IMG/VR virus record: IMGVR_UViG_3300036801_000211 | Location: 1-32,830 of that record | Direction: 5' to 3' (one strand) | Source: a virus | Length of the DNA: 32,830 nucleotides | Part shown: in pieces, positions 23,683 through 29,002 of the stretch | How positions within the stretch are numbered: the first letter of the stretch is position 1 | How the letters are laid out: each line of letters starts with the position of its first letter | Program-made: the position numbers and the translations under genes | The notes under the pieces: model-generated | The model's database searches: none | Told to the model about the DNA's origin: nothing | The model's input: only the letters and a program-made list of their open reading frames with translations

Positions 23683-24018
23683 CTAGTCGGTCGGCGTCGG
23701 CTGGACGTCGTGCCCGGGACCCCAGCTCGAGGCGATCGAGCCGACAGTCTCGGCGACATACGCGGCGCCGGCGGCGAGCCCGGCCGCCGTCAGCGCGACC
23801 TGGTCAGCGGCGTAGCCCACGACGAGCAGGAGCGCGATCGGCAGGACGCGGCCTGCGAGGTGCGATCGCACGAACGCGGCCAACTCGTCGAGCTTGAGCG
23901 TGCCATCGCGCAGGGCCGCGAACACGCCGAGGGCGAAGTCGAGGAATGCGACGGCGAGCAGCGCGTACAGCGCCATGCCGGACGGTGACGCGAAGAACGC
24001 GTCGAAGAGCTCTTTCAC
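23683..24018 (-). CDS. Holin-like membrane protein
   Basis: A 111-residue protein with three hydrophobic segments at about 14-36, 56-73 and 76-96, and an LDFALGVFAALRDGTLKLDE element that resembles a holin family of firmicute and actinobacterial phages. A holin would form the membrane hole that sets lysis time. The start is GTG at 24018 with GGAGG a few bases upstream. It sits at the left end of a lysis-like cassette, beside the HNH-terminase genes. Confidence 0.72.
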   Translation of the reverse strand: MKELFDAFFASPSGMALYALLAVAFLDFALGVFAALRDGTLKLDELAAFVRSHLAGRVLPIALLLVVGYAADQVALTAAGLAAGAAYVAETVGSIASSWGPGHDVQPTPTD

Positions 24019-24043
24019 TCCAACCTCCAATCGATGGTGGCGA

Positions 24044-24283
24044 TCATTCGCCGCGCCTCATGCCGACCGTTCCGTCAGCGACCGTGGTCGATCTGCGAGC
24101 CGGAGTCGGGTTCAGGTAATTCGGGGTGCAGCGGTGCTCCACCCCGACCCACCAAATGCCGCAGTCAGGACACTTGTGGGGCCCGAACACGCTCGGCGGT
24201 GACGCGAGCGCTCGGTCCAAATCTGGCTGCCGGCAGTTGTCGCAGGTGACGCCGGCGATGTGGAAGCAGAAGCCGCCGATCAC
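24044..24283 (-). CDS. Small zinc-ribbon protein, unknown function
   Basis: A 79-residue protein with two Cys pairs: CDNCRQ at about 14-17 and CPDCG at about 38-41, plus VEHRC further on, a likely zinc ribbon. It overlaps the preceding gene through GTGA at 24283; a GTG six bases earlier at 24289 is also possible. Its role in the lysis region is unknown. Confidence 0.6.
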   Translation of the reverse strand: MIGGFCFHIAGVTCDNCRQPDLDRALASPPSVFGPHKCPDCGIWWVGVEHRCTPNYLNPTPARRSTTVADGTVGMRRGE

Positions 24284-24507
24284 GTCCACGGTCCCTTGCC
24301 TGTCAGGTACTCGACTGCCTCAGTCCATGTTTCCGAGGTCTCACCGCGAGACGAGACACTCGCCATCACCGAGGCGAACTCGTTGGGCGGAACCGTGATT
24401 TCGGCCAGGACGTTCAGCGGCTCGTTGTGGGGCGGCGGCGCGTAGACGATCCGGACGCTGCCGTCGGGTTGACGCTCGAAGAAGAAGCCCTCTCTGAGGT
24501 GAAACAT
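24280..24507 (-). CDS. Small hypothetical protein
   Basis: A 75-residue protein coupled to the peptidase gene upstream (TGATG) and the zinc-ribbon gene downstream (GTGA). The opening MFHLREGFFFERQPDGSVRI followed by VYAPPP and LAEITVPPNEFASVMASV is a style often seen in small phage proteins of unknown function, compatible with a compact beta-sheet and helix. No motif suggests an activity. Confidence 0.6.
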   Translation of the reverse strand: MFHLREGFFFERQPDGSVRIVYAPPPHNEPLNVLAEITVPPNEFASVMASVSSRGETSETWTEAVEYLTGKGPWT

Positions 24508-25238
24508 CACGTGAGCGCCGTCTTCGCCGCGGCGATCTTGGTGTTGAGCTGGGCGATGGTGTTCAGCGCGTTGGTGCGATCGTTCTGGCACGACACCAGC
24601 GCTGACGCCGACTGCGCGAGCTGATTGCTGAGGTCGTCGATCTGGGCTTGCAGGTCGACCGGATCCGGAGGCGTTGGATCCGGCGGCGGCACCGGGACCG
24701 GTGCGCCGTAATCCTTGAGGGCGACAGCGGCCAGCTGCGGCCAGGCTGACGTCGGGATCGGGTCGAGGTAGAAGCGCTGCCAGGCGGGCTGCACCCCGAA
24801 GAGGGCGCCCGAGCCGTAGCACGCGAAGTTCTCGCAGCCCTCGTGGTCGTAGTCGGACGACTGCCACTTTGTCGCCGGCGGCGCCTCGAGCGCCATGATG
24901 TCCTGGCGCTGCTCGGTGGTCATCCACTGGCCGTCGAGGACGTGGCAGCACTCGTGGGCGAACGTCTCGGGCACGTGGTGCACGAGCGCCTGCCAGAGCA
25001 TGATCTTGTGCGGGTTGGGGGTGTAACCGACCGATGGCCCGCCGTCGGCGCGCTTGGGCATCTGCGTCGCCGGGTAGAAGCCGACCTGGACGTTCTTGAT
25101 GCGATCGCCGAGCACGTCCGACACGTGCTTGGCCATGTCGCTGATCTTGGCGATGAGCGCCGGCGTGCCGGTTATTGAGAAGGCTCCGACGGTCACGGTC
25201 TGGATCGCGCTTGGCTTGATCACTGCGGCCTCGTTCAT
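24507..25238 (-). CDS. HECCH zinc metallopeptidase with C-terminal coiled coil, candidate endolysin
   Basis: A 243-residue protein. Residues 92-100 (TFAHECCHV) give His95, Glu96 and His99; GCENFACYGSG gives Glu136 as likely third zinc ligand. A Pro-rich linker at about 180-194 (VPVPPPDPTPPDP) leads to a coiled coil at 195-240 (DLQAQIDDLSNQLAQSASAL). The start is the ATG at 25238, overlapping the previous stop as ATGA. No signal peptide is seen. Placed among holin-like and membrane genes, it could be the cell-wall-cutting enzyme, but its substrate is unknown. The peptidase fold is inferred from the motif only. Confidence 0.72.
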   Translation of the reverse strand: MNEAAVIKPSAIQTVTVGAFSITGTPALIAKISDMAKHVSDVLGDRIKNVQVGFYPATQMPKRADGGPSVGYTPNPHKIMLWQALVHHVPETFAHECCHVLDGQWMTTEQRQDIMALEAPPATKWQSSDYDHEGCENFACYGSGALFGVQPAWQRFYLDPIPTSAWPQLAAVALKDYGAPVPVPPPDPTPPDPVDLQAQIDDLSNQLAQSASALVSCQNDRTNALNTIAQLNTKIAAAKTALT

Positions 25239-25573
25239 TCGTGCGGCATGTGGTTGGAGTCGATCAGCGCGCGGATGGCAAGCAGCGCCCAGACGCTGAC
25301 GCTGATGAGCGCCATCGCGTTGAAGAAGCCGATCGCCTGGCGCAGCCATTCGTAGTCCGGCATCACCACCAGCGAGAACCAGCGCACCGCGCCGAGCGTG
25401 CTCGTGACGGCGCTGATGAGGAAGATGCGGGCGAAGATCACCATCAGCCGGTAGCCGTCCTGATCGCGCAGGGCGTCACGGAGATCGGCTGCCTTGCGCC
25501 ACAGGTAGAACAGCCCCATAGCGACCACGGCCACGAAGATGCCTAGCGCGAAGTTGATCGGCGCTTCTTCCAT
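25235..25573 (-). CDS. Three-span membrane protein of the lysis cassette
   Basis: A 112-residue protein with hydrophobic segments at about 7-25, 43-63 and 82-102 and a charged loop between the first two (RKAADLRDALRDQDGYR). The ATG is preceded by GAGG. The layout could suit a second holin or antiholin, though no family is recognised. It overlaps the preceding small gene by 31 bases and the peptidase gene by four. Confidence 0.65.
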   Translation of the reverse strand: MEEAPINFALGIFVAVVAMGLFYLWRKAADLRDALRDQDGYRLMVIFARIFLISAVTSTLGAVRWFSLVVMPDYEWLRQAIGFFNAMALISVSVWALLAIRALIDSNHMPHE

Positions 25574-25728
25574 TCCTGCCTCACAAGGGCTCGTTCGACG
25601 GCCGCGAGCTCGCGGACAAGAGCGGCGTTCTCGGCCAGGACACGGCGGCTCTCCGCCACTGCGGCAGCGACCGCGGGGTCGCGCTGAACTGGGGCCGCCA
25701 TGATGAGGACACCGATCAGGCTAGGCAT
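25543..25728 (-). CDS. Small helical protein of the lysis cassette
   Basis: A 61-residue protein, Ala-, Val- and Arg-rich, that is mostly one long helix (AAAVAESRRVLAENAALVRE, then VERALVRQEWKKRR), perhaps a coiled coil. The start at 25728 overlaps the previous gene by eight bases; an ATG at 25701 would give a 52-residue form. Unknown function. Confidence 0.5.
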   Translation of the reverse strand: MPSLIGVLIMAAPVQRDPAVAAAVAESRRVLAENAALVRELAAVERALVRQEWKKRRSTSR

Positions 25729-25948
25729 CGCGCCGGTGCTCCAGCGCTTTGGCCAGGAGCTCGTTGGACTTCTTCAACGCGTCGGCCTGGGATTGGTTGA
25801 CGGCGAGCAGCGCTTCCTTGTCCTGGCGCAGCCCGACCACCTCGGAATCCGTGTGAAAGCGGCCGTCGGCCAGCCACTTCAGGACCAGGAAGAACGCGCC
25901 GGCTGCGCCCGTAACGAGCAGCAGGTTGACAACAGACGGGTCGGGCAC
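25721..25948 (-). CDS. Small membrane protein with coiled coil, first late-region gene
   Basis: A 75-residue protein with one N-terminal hydrophobic span at about 6-26 (VVNLLLVTGAAGAFFLVLKW) and a long helix after it (residues 34-72, EVVGLRQDKEALLAVNQSQ, then SNELLAKALEHRR). This form suits a membrane-anchored lysis accessory such as a small holin or spanin-like protein. The start is GTG at 25948. It is the first gene leftward of the structured intergenic region. Confidence 0.6.
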   Translation of the reverse strand: MPDPSVVNLLLVTGAAGAFFLVLKWLADGRFHTDSEVVGLRQDKEALLAVNQSQADALKKSNELLAKALEHRRDA

Positions 25949-25969
25949 TCACGCCGTCACTGAGAAGTG

Positions 25970-26007
25970 CTGGGCGGGCGCCTTTGGGAGGTGGCTAACC
26001 CGCCCAG
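25970..26007 (-). promoter_or_regulatory. GC-rich hairpin in the predicted late leader
   Basis: CTGGGCGGG (25970-25978) and CCCGCCCAG (25999-26007) form a perfect 9-bp stem with a 20-base loop, 22 bases before the first late gene. There is no T-tract, so a simple terminator is doubtful; an attenuator or antitermination element is possible. Confidence 0.45.
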
Positions 26008-26018
26008 TCGTCGAGGAG

Positions 26019-26034
26019 GGGAGATGCATCTCCC
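26019..26034. promoter_or_regulatory. 16-bp perfect palindrome, candidate operator
   Basis: GGGAGATGCATCTCCC is a perfect palindrome with no spacer. It lies at the predicted start point of late transcription and about 75 bases from the end of a LuxR-type HTH gene, so it could be that protein's binding site. Confidence 0.5.
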
Positions 26035-26036
26035 AC

Positions 26037-26066
26037 GTTATGCGGCCTCAGTGGGTCGGCTGGCAA
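26037..26066 (-). promoter_or_regulatory. Candidate late promoter
   Basis: On the minus strand TTGCCA (26066-26061) is followed 18 bases later by CATAAC (26042-26037), a fair match to a sigma-70 type promoter, with a start expected near 26030. An 8-bp inverted repeat (CCCACGTT 26032-26039, AACGTGGG 26065-26072) overlaps both boxes. All lysis and structural genes lie downstream. Confidence 0.45.
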
Positions 26067-26095
26067 CGTGGGGGTAGTACCGTCACGAGGCAGAA

Positions 26096-26111
26096 CTAGA
26101 CAAAGGTCTAG
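26096..26111 (-). terminator. Small hairpin at the end of the LuxR-type gene
   Basis: CTAGAC and GTCTAG form a 6-bp stem with a 4-base loop that includes the TAG stop of the HTH gene. On the minus strand only TTCTG follows, so any terminator effect would be weak. Confidence 0.35.
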
Positions 26112-26320
26112 GTCAGGAGCTTCACCAGGGCGCCCGCGGCGTGCGGCGCCTCGAGCCGGATGTAGACCCTCGACAGCGCGTTCTTAACCGTCGACTCGGC
26201 GACGCCGAGCTTCTTGGCAGCTGCCGCGATCTTGTCCGACTCGACGTACACGGCGAAGATCTGGGCGTCTCGTGAGGACAGGCCAGCCCGCAGGGCAGCG
26301 TCGTAGACGGCCGAGTTCAC
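26108..26320 (-). CDS. LuxR/GerE-type HTH protein, candidate late regulator
   Basis: A 70-residue protein that is almost only a GerE/sigma-4-like DNA-binding domain: LSSRDAQIFAVYVESDKIAA, then KKLGVAESTVKNALSRVYIR, with ESTVKNALSRV as recognition helix. It starts at GTG, overlapping the integrase stop by three bases (GTGA). It lies between the integrase and the predicted late promoter, so it could switch late genes on or off, or help regulate excision. There is no receiver or ligand domain. Confidence 0.75.
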   Translation of the reverse strand: MNSAVYDAALRAGLSSRDAQIFAVYVESDKIAAAAKKLGVAESTVKNALSRVYIRLEAPHAAGALVKLLT

Positions 26321-27600
26321 TCGCGTGACTCCCTGCGTGACTCCCTGGGCCGTGTTTCCGCGAGGGAAGGCGGGCGGCTGTTAACCGCTTGGTCGTAGGT
26401 TCGAGTCCTACCGCCGGAGCCATTTTCTCCCTCATCTGACGCACTCGGCGACACTGCATCGCCAGTCGCGTGACTCCCTGCGTGACTCCCTGGCCGGTGG
26501 CCGACGGCGCGGTCCATGAGCTTCGCCGTCGCGCGGCGCTGCTCGGGTGTCGTCGCCGTGTAGATGTCGAGCGTCGTGACCGACGAGGCGTGGCGCAGAA
26601 AGTGCTGAGCCATCGACGGGTGAGCGCCCTGGTCGGCGAGTAACGCGCCGGCGCCGTGGCGCAGCTGGTGGACGTGCATCTTGGGCAGGCCGGCCCTGGC
26701 CATCAGCGCCTGGAAGTGATGGCCGAACCAGCTGACGCTGACGGCCAGGCCGCGCTCTGTGGTGAACATCAGCGCGACCGGGTCCAGCCGCTCCACGTGT
26801 CGCTTGAGCGCATCGAGCACGAAGTCGGGCAGGTCGATCGTGTCCTCCGACGTCTCGCTCTTCGCCGGCGCGAGCTCTGCCCGCGATCCGGATCCGCGCA
26901 GCTGGTGGGTGACGGTGAGAGTGCCCCCCTCGAGGTCGACGTTGTCGACCGTCAGGCCGAGGATCTCGGACGCGCGCAGCGCCGCAAAGCCGAGTGCGTA
27001 GGCCGCCTCGTAACGGTCGCCGGCGATCGCGTCGAGGATCGCGTTGGCCATCTCCGGCGTCATGGCCAGCTGCCGGCGCCGCGGCACCCGGCGCAGCTTC
27101 ACGAGCTTGGCCTCGTTGCGCTGGATGTGGCCGCGCTGGTAGGCGACCTCGAGGGCAGTGCGCAGCATCAGCTGCGCGTTACGGATCGTCTTCGGGCTGG
27201 CAGGGCCCATGTCGACGAGCGGGCTGCGAGGGCCGTTGTACCTGGTCGCCCGCATCCGGTTGCACGCTTCCTCGATGTGTTCGGCGCGAAGGTCGACGAG
27301 GGCGATGTGATGGATCGGCGCGAAGTGCTCGACGCCGGCGCGGTAGCCGCGGATCGTGTTCGGCGCGACGGTGCCGGTCACCGTCTCAGCGAGCCACCTT
27401 CGGAGGTAGTCGCCAAGGCTGCGCTTTGACGGCTGGCTCCACGCCTTTGCCGACCCCTCGAGCTCGGCGAGCGCGGCGGTTGCTTCGCGGCGCGTCTTGC
27501 GGATCCGCTTGGTGTACTTCCGGTCGTTGCGGCCGCCCTGGCTCCATTGCGCGACCCATTTCCCGTCCGCTCGCTGGAAGATCGACCCCTGACCTGGCAT
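26317..27600 (-). CDS. Tyrosine-type site-specific integrase
   Basis: A 427-residue integrase for insertion into a host tRNA-Asn gene. An N-terminal arm-binding domain (GSIFQRADGKWVAQWSQGG), a SAM-like core-binding domain (SLGDYLRRWLAETVTG, TIRGYRAGVEHF), and the catalytic domain follow. Active residues are visible: Arg in FAALRASEILGL, HQLRHGAG (H-x-x-R), the His in LRHASSVTTL, and the nucleophile Tyr in LDIYTATT. The last 60 residues (GENGSGGRTRTYDQAVNSR) are coded by the antisense of the attP tRNA copy and its arm repeats, so the tail is a by-product of attP. The ATG at 27600 is preceded by GAGAGGGG. Confidence 0.93.
   Translation of the reverse strand: MPGQGSIFQRADGKWVAQWSQGGRNDRKYTKRIRKTRREATAALAELEGSAKAWSQPSKRSLGDYLRRWLAETVTGTVAPNTIRGYRAGVEHFAPIHHIALVDLRAEHIEEACNRMRATRYNGPRSPLVDMGPASPKTIRNAQLMLRTALEVAYQRGHIQRNEAKLVKLRRVPRRRQLAMTPEMANAILDAIAGDRYEAAYALGFAALRASEILGLTVDNVDLEGGTLTVTHQLRGSGSRAELAPAKSETSEDTIDLPDFVLDALKRHVERLDPVALMFTTERGLAVSVSWFGHHFQALMARAGLPKMHVHQLRHGAGALLADQGAHPSMAQHFLRHASSVTTLDIYTATTPEQRRATAKLMDRAVGHRPGSHAGSHATGDAVSPSASDEGENGSGGRTRTYDQAVNSRPPSLAETRPRESRRESRE
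26321..26348. repeat. attP arm repeat, copy 1
   Basis: Two tandem copies of GCGTGACTCCCT (26323-26334, 26335-26346), with TC before and GG after. The same 28 bases recur at 26466-26493 on the other side of the tRNA copy. Likely integrase arm-binding sites. Confidence 0.75.
26371..26422 (+). other. attP core: 3' part of tRNA-Asn (GTT)
   Basis: The plus strand carries 52 bases that match the 3' part of a tRNA-Asn: anticodon stem-loop with CTGTTAA, variable region, T-arm with TTCGAGT loop, 3' acceptor strand and CCA. There is no 5' half, so it is not a working tRNA. Phages that insert into tRNA genes carry such a copy to restore the gene after integration. Confidence 0.9.
26466..26493. repeat. 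attP arm repeat, copy 2
   Basis: Identical to copy 1 over 28 bases, again two tandem GCGTGACTCCCT units (26468-26479, 26480-26491), in the same orientation on the opposite side of the attP core. Confidence 0.75.
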
Positions 27601-27778
27601 TCGCCGACCCCTCTCCACCTGACAATTCTCGCAGTGACCAGGCCGGGACGAACCACAGCCGGCCGATCTTGAACGCACCCGGAATCTCGCCGCGCTGGCA
27701 CCAGCGCTGCACAGTGACCGCATCCATGCCGATCGCCTCACCGAACTCGGCGGTCGTGTAGGCCTGGCGCTCGATCAT
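27386..27778 (-). CDS. Excisionase-like protein (MerR/HTH_17 domain)
   Basis: A 130-residue frame starting MIERQAYTTAEFGEAIGMDA with VTVQRWCQRGEIPGAFKIG and LWFVPAWSL, a compact winged-helix of the excisionase/HTH_17 group that would bend DNA at attP to favour excision. It starts at the ATG overlapping the previous stop (ATGA). The frame has no stop until 27386, so it overlaps the integrase start by 215 bases in another frame. Residues beyond about 58 (from the integrase ATG) are low-complexity Arg/Ala-rich and may be a by-product. Confidence 0.75.
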   Translation of the reverse strand: MIERQAYTTAEFGEAIGMDAVTVQRWCQRGEIPGAFKIGRLWFVPAWSLRELSGGEGSANARSGVDLPASGREMGRAMEPGRPQRPEVHQADPQDAPRSNRRARRARGVGKGVEPAVKAQPWRLPPKVAR

Positions 27779-27936
27779 GCGGCGTGCCGCCTCTGGATGA
27801 AATGCCGCCAGTAGGTGACGGTGCCGCGCCTGTTCGGGACGAGCTCGAGCGGCTTGCCGCAGGTGCACCAGGCGAAAGCCACACGCATCTGGGCCAGCGT
27901 CGTGCGCTCCGTGTCGACGATGGCGGCGTGCGTCAC
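27775..27936 (-). CDS. Small CxC protein, unknown function
   Basis: A 53-residue frame with a GTG start coupled to the previous stop (GTGA) and a stop coupled to the excisionase ATG (ATGA). It holds WCTCGKPLELVP and ends VTYWRHFIQRRHAA. One Cys-x-Cys and two His could bind metal. Unknown function; called from the overlap chain. Confidence 0.5.
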   Translation of the reverse strand: MTHAAIVDTERTTLAQMRVAFAWCTCGKPLELVPNRRGTVTYWRHFIQRRHAA

Positions 27937-28064
27937 CAGCCACCCCAGTCAGCCGGATCCGGCTCGACGTTGGGCAGCCACTGGCGGCGCTCGCGGTGGA
28001 ACGCGACGGCGGCGAGCGAAACGGCCAGCGCGAGGATGGCGAGGAGGATGAGCAGAAGCTTCAC
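27933..28064 (-). CDS. Tiny membrane protein
   Basis: A 43-residue peptide with one N-terminal hydrophobic span (KLLLILLAILALAVSLAAVA) followed by a basic, Trp-containing tail (FHRERRQWLPNVEPDPADWG). It starts at GTG overlapping the previous stop (GTGA). Its function is unknown. Confidence 0.5.
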   Translation of the reverse strand: MKLLLILLAILALAVSLAAVAFHRERRQWLPNVEPDPADWGGW

Positions 28065-28228
28065 TTGCTGGCTTCGTTCGTCGCTGGGCGGCCTACCCAG
28101 CGCATCCTCACGACGATGCCGTTCTCGTCGCGCTCGATTGCCCAATGCGACGCGACGGATTCGACGCGCACGCGCTCGCCGGGAATCGCGCCGAGCGGTT
28201 TACGGGTTTTTGGATCGACGAGGATCAT
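28061..28228 (-). CDS. Small hypothetical protein
   Basis: A 55-residue protein starting at the ATG overlapping the resolvase stop (ATGA): MILVDPKTRKPLGAIPGERV, with RVESVASHWAIERDENG and VRMRWVGRP after. It looks like a small all-beta domain. No family is recognised. Confidence 0.5.
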   Translation of the reverse strand: MILVDPKTRKPLGAIPGERVRVESVASHWAIERDENGIVVRMRWVGRPATNEASK

Positions 28229-28704
28229 CGCTGGTCCGCCCAGGTGACGGCGACCGCGAGCGCCTGCCACTCGTCGGCGGCGATGCCGTGCAGCGGCCCC
28301 GGCGTCTTCATCGTCCCAACCGCGGCCGAACGTCCGCCAATCCCACCGAATCGGTCAACAAGGGCGCCGCGGATCATCGTGTCGTTGGCGGTCGCCTTGC
28401 CGGTGAGGTGGTGGCGCAGCTTGTTGCGGCCGATTCGGGCGAACGGGATCCCGCGCTCCTCGGCTGCCTGGCAGAAGCGGCCGACCCACCACAGCGTCTC
28501 GGTTACTTCCTTGCCGATGTGGGAGCCGAACGAGCTCTCCATCCACTCGATGGCGAGGACGTCAAAGCGGGTCTCCTTGACGGCGGCGAGGACGAGCTCA
28601 TTGAGGTGCTTGCCATGCGCCATGATCGGCCGGCTGTCGCCAACCTCATAGCCGACCCAGCCGGACAGCTGCGAGCCGGGGTCGATGGCCAGGACAACGG
28701 TCAT
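28225..28704 (-). CDS. RuvC-like Holliday junction resolvase
   Basis: A 159-residue RNase H-fold nuclease. The acidic set is in place: Asp8 in LAIDPGSQLSGW, Glu53 in LAIEWMESS, and Asp144 in GIAADEWQALAVAV, with His139 nearby. RuvC-like enzymes cut recombination or branched DNA before packaging. The gene lies just left of the repeat region, next to the replication ATPase. The ATG at 28704 has a short frame ending in ATGA upstream, but that frame looks non-coding. Confidence 0.85.
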   Translation of the reverse strand: MTVVLAIDPGSQLSGWVGYEVGDSRPIMAHGKHLNELVLAAVKETRFDVLAIEWMESSFGSHIGKEVTETLWWVGRFCQAAEERGIPFARIGRNKLRHHLTGKATANDTMIRGALVDRFGGIGGRSAAVGTMKTPGPLHGIAADEWQALAVAVTWADQR

Positions 28705-29002
28705 GACTGGGCCTCAGCGGGCCACTGGACGGGCGACATCGCGAATATTTCTCGCGGAAACGTAACGGCGTGCCGAGGGGGGAGAGGTCGACGAGACATT
28801 TCCGCCGCGCCGCCCCGTCGGAACGACCCAGACCGGCACAGGCCGAGCGAACGCAACGCGGTTGCGCCGGGCGCCTCGGGCAGATCGCCCGCTGGCCGCA
28901 ACCTCGACGGCTCTCCCCTGTAAGGGGAGCCGAGAGTTGCGCTGCCCTCGGAAATTGAAAGCGCAACTGTTGCGCAACCGGTTGCGCTTTGGCTCGTCAC
29001 GC
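28705..29002. other. Non-coding repeat region, candidate replication origin
   Basis: A 298-base stretch without a convincing gene. It holds an AT-rich patch with inverted CGCGA and TCGCG (28740-28756), a hairpin at 28913-28929 (CTCCCCT, loop GTA, AGGGGAG) and several GTTGCGC/GCGCAAC heptamers, most densely at 28961-28987. A frame at 28701-29015 is coupled at both ends, but its translation looks random. Repeats plus an AT-rich patch beside a replication ATPase suggest an origin; terminator or operator roles are also possible. Confidence 0.5.
28961..28987. repeat. GCGCAAC repeat cluster, copy A
   Basis: GCGCAAC, one base, GTTGCGC, then the 16-bp palindrome GCGCAACCGGTTGCGC (28972-28987). The flanking AAA and TTT extend the outer arms. 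The downstream CTCGTCACGCT is shared with copy B. Confidence 0.75.

Noticed and set aside
26371-26422. Possible working tRNA-Asn gene
   Set aside because: Only the 3' part is present; the 5' acceptor and D-arm are missing, so it is an attachment-site copy.
26184-26459. Minus-strand frame containing GLEPTTKRLTAARLP
   Set aside because: This is the other antisense reading of the tRNA copy, a known false protein.
26321-26493. Repeats that might be a short CRISPR array
   Set aside because: 12-base tandem units with no spacers, placed symmetrically about attP; they fit integrase arm sites.
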